This document shows, one piece after another, positions 16,789 to 26,205 of a DNA stretch of 64,000 bases; position 1 is the stretch's first letter, and each line of letters starts with the position of its first letter. Both the position numbers and the translations under genes were made by a program. The notes under the pieces were generated by a model that searched no databases, was not told the origin of the DNA, and saw nothing but the letters and a program-made list of their open reading frames with translations. This DNA is from Aquimonas sp044377145. GTDB lineage: Bacteria; Pseudomonadota; Gammaproteobacteria; Xanthomonadales; Xanthomonadaceae. Where the stretch lies: assembly GCF_044377145.1 (NCBI RefSeq), contig NZ_JBILJQ010000007.1:48711-112710 (forward strand), given 5' to 3'.

Positions 16789-18630
16789 TCAGCCGCGGCG
16801 TGAAGCCTGCTTGCGGTCATTCTCGGTGCGGTGCTTCTTGCGCAGACGGATCTGCACCGGAGTGATCTCGACCAGTTCGTCGTCGTCGATGAATTCCAGC
16901 GCCTGCTCCAGCGACAGTTTGATCGGCGGGATCAGGCCTTCGTCGTGATCCTTACCGGAGGCGCGGAAGTTGGTCAGCTGTTTGCCGCGCAGGGCATTGA
17001 CGGTGAGGTCGTTATCCTTCGAATGGATGCCGACGATCTGGCCTTCGTAGATCTCCTCGCCCGGATCCAGGAACAGACGGCCGCGCTCCTGCATGGCGAT
17101 CTGCGCGTAGGCCGGCGAGGGGCCAGTGCCGTTGGAGATCAGCACACCGTTCTGGCGCTGACCGATCGAGCCTTCGCCCTTCGGACCATAGTGATCGAAC
17201 ACGTGGAACAGCAGGCCGGTGCCGGCCGTGATCGTGCGGAACTCGGTCTGGAAGCCGATCAGGCCACGCGCCGGGATCATGAAATCAAGACGCACGCGGC
17301 CCTTGCCGTCGGGCTCCATGTTCTGCAGCAGGGCGCGACGCTCACCGAGGCGCGCCATCACGCCACCCTGGTACTGCTCTTCGAGGTCGACCACCAGGCT
17401 TTCGATCGGCTCCATCATCTGGCCGTCGATCTCGCGGATGATCACTTCCGGGCGCGACACAGCCAGCTCGTAGCCCTCGCGACGCATGGTTTCGATCAGG
17501 ATCGACAGGTGCAGCTCGCCGCGGCCGGACACCTTGAATTTGTCGGCGTCCTCGGTGTCTTCGACCTTCAGTGCAACGTTGTGCTGGGTCTCACGGATCA
17601 GGCGGTCGCGCAGCTGACGGCTGGTCAGGAACTTGCCGCCGGAGCGTTCTTTGACACCGGCGAACGGCGAGTCATTGACCTGGAAGGTCATGCTGATCGT
17701 CGGTTCATCGACGGTGAGCACCTCAAGCTGCTCGGGGCTGCCCAGCTCGCAGACGGTCTCGGAAATGCCGAGACCCTCGATACCGGAGATGGCGATGATA
17801 TCGCCGGCCTGCGCTTCTTTGACTTCGTGCCGCTCCAAGCCGTGGAAGCCCAGTACCTGCAGCACCTTGGCGTTGCGGTTCTTGCCCTCGCGGTCGACCA
17901 CGGTGACCTGCATGTTGGTGCGGACTTTGCCACGCTGGATGCGGCCGACGCCGATGATGCCGACGTAGCTGTTGTAGTCGAGGCTGGTGACGCGCATCTG
18001 GAACGGGCCGTCGATGTTCACCGGCGGCGGCGCCACGTGTTTGATGATCGCTTCGAACAGCGGGATCATGTCGCCGCCGCGAACGTCGTCGGTCAGGCCG
18101 GCGTAACCGTTCAGGCCCGAGGCGTAGACCACCGGGAAATCCAGCTGTTCGTCGGTCGCGCCGAGGCGATCGAACAGATCGAAGGTCTGGTTCAGCACCC
18201 AGTCCGGACGCGCGCCGGGGCGATCGACCTTGTTGATCACCACGATCGGCTTGAAGCCCATCGCGAACGCCTTCTGGGTGACGAAGCGGGTCTGCGGCAT
18301 CGGGCCGTCCATCGCGTCGACCAAGATCAGCACCGAGTCGACCATCGACAGCACGCGCTCGACCTCACCGCCGAAGTCGGCATGGCCCGGGGTGTCGACG
18401 ATGTTGATGCGGAATTCTTCGCCCTGCGGCGACTTCCAGCGGATCGCGGTGTTCTTCGAGAGGATGGTGATGCCACGCTCCTTCTCGAGGTCGTTGCTGT
18501 CCATCATCCGCTCGGTGGTCACCGTGCGTTCGCTGAACGTGCCCGACTGCTTCAGCAGCTGGTCGACGAGGGTGGTCTTGCCGTGGTCGACGTGGGCGAC
18601 GATGGCGATGTTGCGCAGATTCTGGATCAT
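16789..18630 (-). CDS. typA: Translational GTPase TypA/BipA
   Basis: 613 residues from ATG 18630 (MIQNLRNIAIVAHVDHGKTT). TypA is an EF-G-like ribosomal GTPase for ribosome assembly and stress adaptation. G1 is AHVDHGKTT, the switch-region RGITILSKNTA follows, G3 is DTPGHADFGG, G4 is NKVDRPGARPD, and the C-terminal domain contains IPARGLIGFQTEFRT. Length matches the family (605-615). An upstream extension to 18771 is possible by frame but lacks family similarity. A TATAAT sits about 170 bp upstream on the minus strand. Confidence 0.97.
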   Translation of the reverse strand: MIQNLRNIAIVAHVDHGKTTLVDQLLKQSGTFSERTVTTERMMDSNDLEKERGITILSKNTAIRWKSPQGEEFRINIVDTPGHADFGGEVERVLSMVDSVLILVDAMDGPMPQTRFVTQKAFAMGFKPIVVINKVDRPGARPDWVLNQTFDLFDRLGATDEQLDFPVVYASGLNGYAGLTDDVRGGDMIPLFEAIIKHVAPPPVNIDGPFQMRVTSLDYNSYVGIIGVGRIQRGKVRTNMQVTVVDREGKNRNAKVLQVLGFHGLERHEVKEAQAGDIIAISGIEGLGISETVCELGSPEQLEVLTVDEPTISMTFQVNDSPFAGVKERSGGKFLTSRQLRDRLIRETQHNVALKVEDTEDADKFKVSGRGELHLSILIETMRREGYELAVSRPEVIIREIDGQMMEPIESLVVDLEEQYQGGVMARLGERRALLQNMEPDGKGRVRLDFMIPARGLIGFQTEFRTITAGTGLLFHVFDHYGPKGEGSIGQRQNGVLISNGTGPSPAYAQIAMQERGRLFLDPGEEIYEGQIVGIHSKDNDLTVNALRGKQLTNFRASGKDHDEGLIPPIKLSLEQALEFIDDDELVEITPVQIRLRKKHRTENDRKQASRRG

Positions 18631-18797
18631 GAGGGCACGGCTCGAAGCGATCCGCGCAGTCGGCGGTTCGCGGGGTGGGTCGGAAGACGATGGACGGATG
18701 GCTTCGTCGATGAAGCACGCCGCAGGTCGGGCAAGGGCTGGGCCGGACGCTTGGCCCGGGCCCCGGATCACATCACCCGGAGTTGACGCAGCGCGGC

Positions 18798-18803
18798 ATT
18801 ATA
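18798..18803 (-). promoter_or_regulatory. Candidate -10 box for typA
   Basis: A consensus TATAAT on the minus strand (ATTATA on the plus) about 168 bp upstream of the typA start. The -35 region is weak (CTGGCT at about 17 bp). Confidence 0.45.
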
Positions 18804-18882
18804 CCGGGCTTGCGCCCGCAAGCCAGTTCGGCTTGCGGGGTTTGCCGTATCCTTGCCGGCTTCGCCCCTGGAGTAGATCCCC

Positions 18883-19395
18883 ATGTCCGAACTGACTGCA
18901 CACTTCGACACCTCGAAAGGCCTGATCCGCGTGCGTTTGCGCGCCGACAAGGCACCGTTGACCGTCGCCAACTTCGTCAACCTCGCCCAGCGCGGGTTCT
19001 ACAACGGCCTGTCCTTCCATCGCGTGATCAAGGACTTCATGATCCAGGGCGGCTGCCCACTCGGCACCGGCACCGGTGGCCCCGGCTATCGCTTCGAGGA
19101 TGAATGCAGCCCGGAGCTGCGCCATGAACGCGGCGTCCTGTCGATGGCCAATGCCGGCCCCGGCACCAATGGCAGCCAGTTCTTCATCACCCATGTGCCC
19201 TGCGGCTGGCTCGACGGCAAGCACACCGTGTTCGGTGCGGTGGTCAGCGCCGACGATCAGAAGGTTGTCGATGCGATCGCCGGCGGCGATGCGCTGAACA
19301 GCATCACCATCGAGGGCGATGCCACGGCTCTGCTGGCCGCGCAGGCCGAGCGGATCAGCCAGTGGAATGCCGTGCTGGACGCGCGCCGGCCCTGA
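18883..19395 (+). CDS. ppiB: Cyclophilin-type peptidyl-prolyl cis-trans isomerase, cytoplasmic (PpiB-like)
   Basis: 170 residues, no signal peptide, so cytoplasmic. It catalyses cis-trans isomerisation of X-Pro bonds. Cyclophilin motifs: FYNGLSFHRVIKDFMIQGG (catalytic Arg in FHRV), GTGGPGYRFEDE, SMANAGPGTNGSQFFITH and WLDGKHTVFGAVV. The start has a GGAG Shine-Dalgarno at a suitable distance. It is divergent from typA. The C-terminal extension after the fold is short and helical. Confidence 0.93.
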   Translation: MSELTAHFDTSKGLIRVRLRADKAPLTVANFVNLAQRGFYNGLSFHRVIKDFMIQGGCPLGTGTGGPGYRFEDECSPELRHERGVLSMANAGPGTNGSQFFITHVPCGWLDGKHTVFGAVVSADDQKVVDAIAGGDALNSITIEGDATALLAAQAERISQWNAVLDARRP

Positions 19396-19400
19396 AGCTG

Positions 19401-19423
19401 GGCCGAAGCCATTGGCTTCGGCC
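19401..19423 (+). terminator. Hairpin after the cyclophilin gene
   Basis: GGCCGAAGCC-ATT-GGCTTCGGCC, a perfect 10-bp stem five bases after the stop; no pronounced T-tract. Confidence 0.75.
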
Positions 19424-19633
19424 AGAGCATCCCCGCCGCCGATGATGCACGCCTGTGCATCGTCGGCGGCTCGCTGATGCGAGCGTCCGATTCTGTAGGT
19501 TGCAGCGCTGCGCGGCGTGCCCGCATGAGCGGGGTGCCAACCTGTGGATGGATAGCGCGTCCAAGCTCGGGTGCCCACTCAACGCAGCGGCGACTGCGAG
19601 CTCGCGATGGGCGCGTTTTCCGGTGCAGAAGGA

Positions 19634-19708
19634 TGGTGGGTCGTGATGGATTCGAACCATCGACCTACGGATTAAAAGTCCGCAGCTCTACCGCTGAGCT
19701 AACGACCC
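19634..19708 (-). tRNA. tRNA-Lys (anticodon TTT)
   Basis: On the minus strand the acceptor 5' half GGGTCGT pairs with ACGACCC; the D-arm is AGCTCAGCGGTAGAGC, the anticodon stem-loop is CGGACTTTTAATCCG with TTT anticodon, and the T-arm is GATGGTTCGAATCCATC. The 3' CCA is encoded. 75 nt including CCA. It lies at the distal end of the ruv-tol-que gene run, 145 bp beyond queC. Confidence 0.97.
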
Positions 19709-19853
19709 GGATTTGAATTCCGGCGATGCGTGGATGCTGCCGGCTGGAACCATGGAGGTTCGTTGATCGGTGCCCGCAGAGCTGCGGGGGCGCGCAGTTT
19801 AGTCAGTGCGCCGGGCTTGCACAAGCTGCGATGTGTGCAGCGCCAGTGAGTGT

Positions 19854-20528
19854 TCAGCCCACATAGTTCGTGGGGTCGGGCACTCCGGCCGCGACGAAGC
19901 CCGCGGTACGCAGCCGGCACGCGTCGCAGTGTCCACAGGCGCGACCGTCTGCATCGGCCTGATAGCAGGACACGGTGCTGCCGAAGTCAACGCCGAGCTC
20001 GATGCCGCGACGCACGATGTCGGCCTTGCTCAGGTCGATCAGCGGCGCACGCACACGCAGGCGGTTGCCCTCGACAGCCGCCTTCGTGGCCAGGTTGCCC
20101 AGCCGTTCGAACGCCTCGATAAAGGCGGGGCGGCAGTCGGGATAGCCGGAGTAGTCGACCGCGTTGACACCACAGAAGATCTCCTGTGCGCCCAGCACTT
20201 CCGCCCAGCCCAGCGCGACCGACAGCATGATGGTGTTGCGCGCTGGCACATAGGTGATCGGAATCCCCTCACCGCCGTGCTCGGGCACATCGATGTCGGC
20301 GGTAAGCGCGGAGCCGCCGATGCTGCGCAAGTCAATGGTCACTGTCTTGTGCACCTTCGCGCCGAGATCGCGCGCGACACGTGCCGCAGCGATCAGCTCC
20401 GAGGTGTGACGTTGGCCGTAGGCGACGCTGAGCGCATAGGTCTCGAACCCCTCGGCGCGGGCGATGGCCAGCACGGTGGCGGAGTCCATGCCGCCTGACA
20501 GGAGCACGACTGCCTTCGCTGGATTCAT
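19854..20528 (-). CDS. queC: 7-cyano-7-deazaguanine synthase QueC
   Basis: 224 residues from ATG 20528. QueC makes preQ0 from 7-carboxy-7-deazaguanine with ATP and ammonia, in queuosine biosynthesis. The PP-loop LLSGGMDSATVL is at residues 9-20; the zinc site is at the C-terminus (CYQADADGRACGHCDACRLR). ITYVPARNTIMLSVALGWAE and GVNAVDYSGYPDCRPAFIEA are family segments. The upstream extension of the frame overlaps repeat sequence and is not coding. It follows queE, the enzyme that acts just before it in the pathway. Confidence 0.97.
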   Translation of the reverse strand: MNPAKAVVLLSGGMDSATVLAIARAEGFETYALSVAYGQRHTSELIAAARVARDLGAKVHKTVTIDLRSIGGSALTADIDVPEHGGEGIPITYVPARNTIMLSVALGWAEVLGAQEIFCGVNAVDYSGYPDCRPAFIEAFERLGNLATKAAVEGNRLRVRAPLIDLSKADIVRRGIELGVDFGSTVSCYQADADGRACGHCDACRLRTAGFVAAGVPDPTNYVG

Positions 20529-20692
20529 TGGACGGGTTGCTCCTGTCGGCAATTGGGAAAGGGTAGTCGGGAATCGTAGGGCGGTGAGCCCGCGGGTCAA
20601 ACCGGAGACGGGGATCCGGCCAAGTGCCGACACTCGGGGCGTGCCTCTAGCGATTCCCCATTCCCGACTCTCGATTCTCGGCGCAGGGGCGC

Positions 20693-21376
20693 TCAGCGCC
20701 CCTGCGCCTCGCCCCACAGCTGCTTGTGCAGCTGCATCTGGAAGCGGATCGGCAGGCGCTCGGCCAGCAGCCATTCGGCCAGATCCCCAGGTTGAACCTG
20801 GCCGAAGCTGGGCGAGACCAGCACTTCGCAGCGATCGTGCAGGACGTGTTCGCGCACGCAGGCGATGGCCCATTCGAAATCGGCGCGGTCGCAGATCACA
20901 AACTTGATCTGGTCCTGCGGGGTCAGCAGGGCGAGGTTCTCCCAGCGGTTGCGGGCAAGCTCGCCTGAACCTGGGGTCTTCAGATCGATGACCCGATGTA
21001 CGCGGGCATCCACGGCGGATACATCCAGCGCGCCGGAAGTCTCAAGCGAGACCGAGTAGCCGGCGTTGCACAGCTGCTCCAGCAGGGCGATGCAGCGCTT
21101 CTGGGCCAGCGGCTCGCCGCCGGTCACACAGACGTGGCGGGCGCCGTGGCGAGCGACCTCAGCGAGGATCGCATCGATCGACCACCAGTCGCCGCCGTGG
21201 AAGGCGTAGGCGGTATCGCAGTAACCGCAGCGCAGAGGGCAACCGGTCAAACGCACAAACACGGTCGGCCAGCCGACGCTGCGCGACTCGCCCTGCAGAG
21301 ACAGGAAGATCTCGGTGAGGCGCAGGCGATCGCCGTTGGCAACGGGATTCGGGATTGGGGATTCGGGATTCGTCAA
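20693..21376 (-). CDS. queE: 7-carboxy-7-deazaguanine synthase QueE, uncertain start
   Basis: About 227 residues if translation starts at TTG 21376, or 240 from GTG 21415; no ATG exists. QueE is the radical SAM enzyme that contracts the pterin ring to 7-carboxy-7-deazaguanine. LTEIFLSLQGESRSVGWPTV and the cluster motif CPLRCGYCD (C-x3-C-x2-C), VCVTGGEPLAQK, and SLETSGALDVS are all present. The region that should hold the start codon is occupied by a four-unit heptad repeat (21344-21371), translated as NPESPIPNP, just before the first conserved residues (NGDRLRLTEIF). The original start may have been displaced. queC follows 165 bp downstream. Confidence 0.9.
   Translation of the reverse strand: MTNPESPIPNPVANGDRLRLTEIFLSLQGESRSVGWPTVFVRLTGCPLRCGYCDTAYAFHGGDWWSIDAILAEVARHGARHVCVTGGEPLAQKRCIALLEQLCNAGYSVSLETSGALDVSAVDARVHRVIDLKTPGSGELARNRWENLALLTPQDQIKFVICDRADFEWAIACVREHVLHDRCEVLVSPSFGQVQPGDLAEWLLAERLPIRFQMQLHKQLWGEAQGR
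21344..21371. repeat. Heptad repeat (GGGATTC/G)x4 inside the queE 5' end
   Basis: Four tandem heptads GGGATTC, GGGATTG, GGGATTC, GGGATTC. On the minus strand they read GAATCCC-type and lie in frame between the possible start codons and the conserved part of queE. A related degenerate block (ATTCTCC, ATTCCCG, ATTCCCA, ATTCCCG) lies on the other side of the intergenic region at about 21553-21580, directly beyond the cpoB stop. Confidence 0.85.
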
Positions 21377-21585
21377 AGCGGTGCACCTAGGGTGGAGCGA
21401 CCGAGGCGCCCACACCGAACAGAACCTGTTCGTTGAGTGGCTCGAAACTGAGAGTCAACACATTAAGGGCCGCGACAAGGTGATCTCAGAGGCCGGTGAA
21501 CCGGGAAGGTCAACTCCGCGCCCAGTACGTCAGCCCTAAGACCGACTCACCGATTCTCCATTCCCGATTCCCAATTCCCGGCTTC

Positions 21586-22536
21586 TCAGCTCCGGTCTTC
21601 CAGCCGCATCGCCCGCAGCCGGCCCTGGGCCAGACGAGCGACCGTGGTGTCGGGGTATTGCTGGGTCACCCGGTTGAGGGTGGCTTCGGCCTCGTCCCAC
21701 TGCCGCAGCTCGTACTGGCAGTAGCCAAGTTTCAGCAGGGCGTCGGGCGATTTGATGCTGTCCGGGAACTCGCGCAGCAGCCGCTGGAAGGCGTCGAGTG
21801 CGATGCCGTAGTTCTGGGTCACGTAGTAGGACTCGCCCAGCCAGTACTGCGCATTCGGCGCGTACTCACCGCTGGGGTACTGCTGCAGAAAGCTCTGGAA
21901 GCGACGCGCGGCCTCGGCGTAGCGACCTTCCTTCAGCTCGTCAAACGCGGCGTCATAGCTGCGGCGCTCGTCTTCCGGGTTGCCGGGGACGTTCTCGATC
22001 ACCGCTGCAGACCTGTCGCTGCCGCCCAGGGCTGCGGTCCCGACCAGGCCTTCAACCGGCGCGCGCACATCGGGTTCTTCGAATTCGGCCACGGGTGTCG
22101 CGGTGTCGCCGCTCGGTGCTTGGGCGGGCTGCAGTTCGGGCAGGGGCTCAGCGCTGAAACCATCGGCCGAGGTGGCCGCGGGTGGGGGAGGGGCTGCGGA
22201 TGCGGGTCCGCCGCTGGAGGCGCCCCCTTCAATACGGTTGATTCGGCTGTCCAGATCGATGTACTGGTCGCGATTGCGCTTGGACAATCCCTCGATCTCG
22301 AAAGCCTGTTGCTCGATCATGCCGCGCAGGCTGGCGATTTCGGCCTGCAGCTCGCTGATCTGGTTGAGCAACTGGATGTTGGCCTGGGCGCTGTCGCCAC
22401 CGGCCTGCTGTTGTTCCAGCCGCGCCACCCGGTCCGCCAGGCTTAGACGCGAGCCTTGGGCGGACACAGGCGAAGCAGCGGCGACCGCGAGGGTCACCGC
22501 TGCCAGACAGCCTGCAATTAGGCTGCGAGTGCGCAT
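21586..22536 (-). CDS. cpoB: Cell division coordinator CpoB (YbgF)
   Basis: 316 residues from ATG 22536. Signal peptide at about residues 1-25 (LAAVTLAVAAASPVSAQG); an N-terminal coiled coil (LADRVARLEQQQ ... LNQISELQAEIASLRGMIEQ), which trimerises; a Pro/Ala-rich linker; and C-terminal TPRs of the Tol-Pal system type (YDAAFDELKEGRYAEAARRF, QYPSGEYAPNAQYWLGESYY, FPDSIKSPDALLKLGYCQYE). CpoB links Tol-Pal-mediated outer membrane constriction with PBP1B activity. Its ATG overlaps the pal stop codon (TGATG), so it is translationally coupled to pal. Confidence 0.96.
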   Translation of the reverse strand: MRTRSLIAGCLAAVTLAVAAASPVSAQGSRLSLADRVARLEQQQAGGDSAQANIQLLNQISELQAEIASLRGMIEQQAFEIEGLSKRNRDQYIDLDSRINRIEGGASSGGPASAAPPPPAATSADGFSAEPLPELQPAQAPSGDTATPVAEFEEPDVRAPVEGLVGTAALGGSDRSAAVIENVPGNPEDERRSYDAAFDELKEGRYAEAARRFQSFLQQYPSGEYAPNAQYWLGESYYVTQNYGIALDAFQRLLREFPDSIKSPDALLKLGYCQYELRQWDEAEATLNRVTQQYPDTTVARLAQGRLRAMRLEDRS

Positions 22537-23048
22537 CAGCGAGCGGTGTACACGATCTCGACGCGGCGGTTCTGCGACCACGACGCATCGTCGGAACCGG
22601 CAGCCACCGGACGCTCTTCGCCGTAGCTGACCACGGTCAGCTGGCTGGCCGAACCACCGTTCGACAGCACGGCGCCGTTCACGGCATTGCCGCGACGCTC
22701 GCCCAGGCCCAGGTTGTACTCGCGCGAACCGCGCTCGTCAGCGTGACCTTCCAGGGTGATGCGGGCCGACGGACGGTCGCTCAGGTACTTGGCGTGGCAG
22801 GCCAGGATCGAGGCGAATTCCGGCTTGATCTCGGTCATGTCGAAATCGAAGTAAACAACGCGCTTGACCAGGCAGGGGTCACGGTCCAGATCGTCCGGGC
22901 CGAACTTGCCGTCGGTGGTCGTGTCGGTCTGGGCGGTCGTCGGCGGGGTGACGGGGTCAGCGGTCGGCTGAATGACTTCTTTCTTGGCGCAGGCGGCGAG
23001 GGCAGCCATGGTGGCAGCGGCGATCAGCAGGCGGGTCATCGTGTTCAT
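22536..23048 (-). CDS. pal: Peptidoglycan-associated lipoprotein Pal
   Basis: 170 residues. Lipoprotein signal with lipobox LAAC (Cys20), a short Thr/Pro-rich tether, and an OmpA-type peptidoglycan-binding domain: VYFDFDMTEIKPEF, ITLEGHADERGSREYNLGLG, ERRGNAVNGAVLSNG, and VSYGEERPVAAG. Pal anchors the outer membrane to peptidoglycan and interacts with TolB. It lies 265 bp after tolB, a larger gap than elsewhere in this cluster, and overlaps cpoB by one base. Confidence 0.97.
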   Translation of the reverse strand: MNTMTRLLIAAATMAALAACAKKEVIQPTADPVTPPTTAQTDTTTDGKFGPDDLDRDPCLVKRVVYFDFDMTEIKPEFASILACHAKYLSDRPSARITLEGHADERGSREYNLGLGERRGNAVNGAVLSNGGSASQLTVVSYGEERPVAAGSDDASWSQNRRVEIVYTAR

Positions 23049-23262
23049 GGGAAGCTAGGTCCTTGGGGGTTGCGATCGGATGCAGTCTTTATGGGTGAAG
23101 CGAATGAGCCCATCCTCTAAGCAGGAACTCCGAAGCACACGCTTTCCAGCGCTTGGCCTCGACTGCATGACGTTCCCGACGCAACGCGCCGGTAGGCCTG
23201 CCCCGCCGCCTTGCCATCTTGCGATGACCGGGCTGATCCGCACGACATCCTGTCGCGCGGGC

Positions 23263-23284
23263 GGGCACCCACAAGCAGGTGCCC
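23263..23284 (-). terminator. Hairpin between tolB and pal
   Basis: GGGCACC and GGTGCCC pair around CACAAGCA, 30 bp beyond the tolB stop. No T-tract follows on the minus strand. It may be an attenuator or a processing site in an otherwise continuous tol-pal unit. Confidence 0.4.
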
Positions 23285-23313
23285 TCAGGTGAAACACACT
23301 CGACCCTTTCGGG

Positions 23314-24645
23314 TCAGCGCTGCCGATACGGCGACCAGGCGGGCTCCCGGACGTCACCATCAGCTAAAACCAGCCGCTGCCGAACGCGCGCATCGGCTGA
23401 CACGGAGTACAGCACTCCGCGTCGACCCTCGCGGGCGGCGTAAAGCAACATGCTTCCATTCGGGGCGAAACTCGGCGACTCGTCCAGGTTGCCGACCGAG
23501 ACCAGATTCTGCTGGCCGGGGCCGCCAATGCTGCGGTCCAAAACCGCGATACGATAAACATTTCCTTGGCCCTGCGCCATAGCGATCTTCTTGCCCTCGC
23601 AGCAGACAGTCGGGCGGGCGTTGTAATCGCCGAGGAAACTGATGCGGCGGGCGTCGCCTCCGGTGGCCGGCACTTCGTAAATCTGCGGCTTGCCGGCGCG
23701 GTCGGAGGTAAAGAAGATCGAATTGCCGTCCGGCGCCCACACCGGCTCGGTGTCGATGCCCCAGTGGCGGGTGAGCTGGCTGAGCTGCTTGCTGCCCAGG
23801 TCCATCACGTAGATTTCCGGGTTGCCGGAGCGCGACAGGGTCAGTGCGAGTTTGTTGCCATCGGGTGAGAAACTGGGCGCGCCATTGATGCCGCGGTGGC
23901 TGGCGACCAGCTCGCGTGCGCCGCTGCCGATGTCCTGGATGTAGATCGAAGAATTGCCGCGCTCGAAGCTGACATAGGCCAGACGACGGCCGTCCGGCGC
24001 CCAGGCCGGCGACAGCAGCGGCTCACGCGAGCGCACCACCGCCTGCGGGTTGAAGCCGTCGGCATCGGCAACGATCAGGGTGTACTGCATCTCGCGGCCG
24101 AGGCCGGTGGCGGTCACGTAGGCGATGCGGGTCCAGAACGCGCCGCGGGTGCCCATGATGCGTTCGTAGATCTGATCCGACACCTGGTGTGCAAGGTCGC
24201 GCAGGCTGCCGGAGCGGCCGGTCAGCGCCAGGCGCAGCATCGGCTCCTGCTTGGCGACATCCATCAGTTCGAATTCGACCCGATAGCCGCCGTCGCCGCC
24301 ATCGAGCAGGCGACCGACCACCAGGAAATCCTGCCTCAGCAGTCGCCAGGTCGCGTAGTTGACGTCCGCCGAACGAATCGGCTTCTCAACCACATCGCGT
24401 TCGGCCAGCGCGCGGAACGAACCGGAGCGGTTCAAGTTGCCGCGGATGATCGCGGCCATGTCGGTGTCGGGCAGGCTGCCGGCGCCGAGGTACTCGAATG
24501 GGACGATGGCGATCGGCAGGGCGGAGGCGTTGCCATCGACGATATCGATTTCAAGCCGACTGTTCTGGGCCACCGCATCGCGCAAACCGAGGGTGGTAGC
24601 GAGCAAAAGGATCAGGGCGAGAAAACGGATTTTCGACAGGGGCAT
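23314..24645 (-). CDS. tolB: Tol-Pal system protein TolB
   Basis: 443 residues from ATG 24645 (a TTG six bases upstream is the alternative). Signal peptide at about residues 1-26 (LALILLLATTLGLRDAVAQ). The N-terminal domain (IAIVPFEYLGAGSLPDTDMA) is followed by a six-bladed WD40-like propeller with repeated LLSPAWAPDGRRLAYVS, GAPSFSPDGNKLALTLS and TEPVWAPDGNSIFFTSDRAG units. Periplasmic partner of TolA, Pal and OmpA. It lies between tolA and pal in the conserved order. The C-terminal end VREPAWSPYRQR is normal. Confidence 0.97.
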   Translation of the reverse strand: MPLSKIRFLALILLLATTLGLRDAVAQNSRLEIDIVDGNASALPIAIVPFEYLGAGSLPDTDMAAIIRGNLNRSGSFRALAERDVVEKPIRSADVNYATWRLLRQDFLVVGRLLDGGDGGYRVEFELMDVAKQEPMLRLALTGRSGSLRDLAHQVSDQIYERIMGTRGAFWTRIAYVTATGLGREMQYTLIVADADGFNPQAVVRSREPLLSPAWAPDGRRLAYVSFERGNSSIYIQDIGSGARELVASHRGINGAPSFSPDGNKLALTLSRSGNPEIYVMDLGSKQLSQLTRHWGIDTEPVWAPDGNSIFFTSDRAGKPQIYEVPATGGDARRISFLGDYNARPTVCCEGKKIAMAQGQGNVYRIAVLDRSIGGPGQQNLVSVGNLDESPSFAPNGSMLLYAAREGRRGVLYSVSADARVRQRLVLADGDVREPAWSPYRQR

Positions 24646-24797
24646 GGGCAAGCCTGTGAGCGGGCGGCGCGCAACTGCAGTCGCCGCAAGGGTGCGGCGG
24701 AAGTCATGAGCGCGTGAGGCGCGAACATTACACCACGCGTGGCCGCCAAGCTGAACGCAAACACAGTTGGTAGGCGCGGGGCGGCATTGAAAACCCG

Positions 24798-25736
24798 CTA
24801 CTGGCCGTCGTGGCGGAAGGTGAAGCGGATCTGCCGCTGGAATACGCTCTGGAATCCGTCGTAGGGCAGCGGCTGCGCCTTCATGACCGCCGCTTCAATC
24901 GAGCGACGGGTCAGCTCATCGGCGTTGCACGGCGAGGCCACGCTGGCGCTGATCACCTCCCCGCCCGGGATCTGCACGATGTCGATGGTGCAGCGGATGC
25001 CTGGCTGGGCGGTGTCGGGACGCAGCCAGTTTCGCTGCACCACCTGCTGTATCGCGATCTGATAGCGCCCGAGCAGACTCTCATCAGTACCGCGATTGCC
25101 CACCTCATTGACGTTCTGGGTCGCCTGCTGGGTCTGCTCGCTGTTGCCGGGCCTTGTCTGCGCGTTGCGCAGATCATCGAGCTGCTGGAGTTTCTCGCGC
25201 TCGATCTGCAGCTGGCGGTCAGCGGCTTCGCGCTGCTGGCGGATCTTGTCAAGTTCAGCCTCGCGCTCGCGGTCCTGCTGCTCGCGCAGGCGCTGCAGGC
25301 GCTGGGCTTCCTGTTCGGCCTGCTGCTCCAGCAGGATCTGCTCCTGACGTTGCTTCTCGCGCTGCTCTTCTGCGGCCTGCTCCAGCGCGGACTGCGCATT
25401 CCGCGCAGCGCGCTCCTGATCCTCGGTATCCGGCTGCTCGACCGGCGCCTGCGGGGTCGGCTGCGGCGGCGCCTCTGCGGTCTGCGGGCTCGGCGTAGGC
25501 GTCGGCTGCGGCGCGGGTGCGGTCACCCGCTCAGCCTGTGGTGCGGGCCTTCGCGGGGTGCTGGTGGTCGGCTGCGCGCCGCCCATCACCAAGGTCGCCA
25601 TGATCGGTTCGCCGCGCACGGAAGGCGACTCCGCCGGCGTGTGCCACAGCGCGCCGACAAACAGCAGCGCGAACAGCGCCAGATGCAGACCAGCGGCCAG
25701 CGTCAGCGAGATCAGCTTGTCCTGCTGGGTTTCCAT
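24798..25736 (-). CDS. tolA: Cell envelope integrity protein TolA
   Basis: 312 residues from ATG 25736; TTG 25754 would add six. A single N-terminal transmembrane helix (LTLAAGLHLALFALLFVGAL), a Pro-rich stretch, a long charged coiled coil (EQREKQRQEQILLEQQAEQE and onward), and a C-terminal periplasmic domain with IQQVVQRNWLRPD, IRCTIDIVQIPGGEVISASV and the Cys pair. TolA couples TolQR energy to the outer membrane. It follows tolR by 22 bp. Confidence 0.95.
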   Translation of the reverse strand: METQQDKLISLTLAAGLHLALFALLFVGALWHTPAESPSVRGEPIMATLVMGGAQPTTSTPRRPAPQAERVTAPAPQPTPTPSPQTAEAPPQPTPQAPVEQPDTEDQERAARNAQSALEQAAEEQREKQRQEQILLEQQAEQEAQRLQRLREQQDREREAELDKIRQQREAADRQLQIEREKLQQLDDLRNAQTRPGNSEQTQQATQNVNEVGNRGTDESLLGRYQIAIQQVVQRNWLRPDTAQPGIRCTIDIVQIPGGEVISASVASPCNADELTRRSIEAAVMKAQPLPYDGFQSVFQRQIRFTFRHDGQ

Positions 25737-25758
25737 GGAAGTGCGCGGGTCCAAGGGG

Positions 25759-26178
<420 letters not shown>

Positions 26179-26205
26179 CTGCGGCTCTCCTGCGGCGACC
26201 GGGGA

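Noticed and set aside
16831..18786. 651-codon frame antisense to typA
   Set aside because: Antisense shadow of a conserved gene, low-complexity composition.
21377..21585. preQ1 riboswitch before queE
   Set aside because: The sequence upstream of queE is repeat-like and lacks the conserved preQ1 aptamer core.
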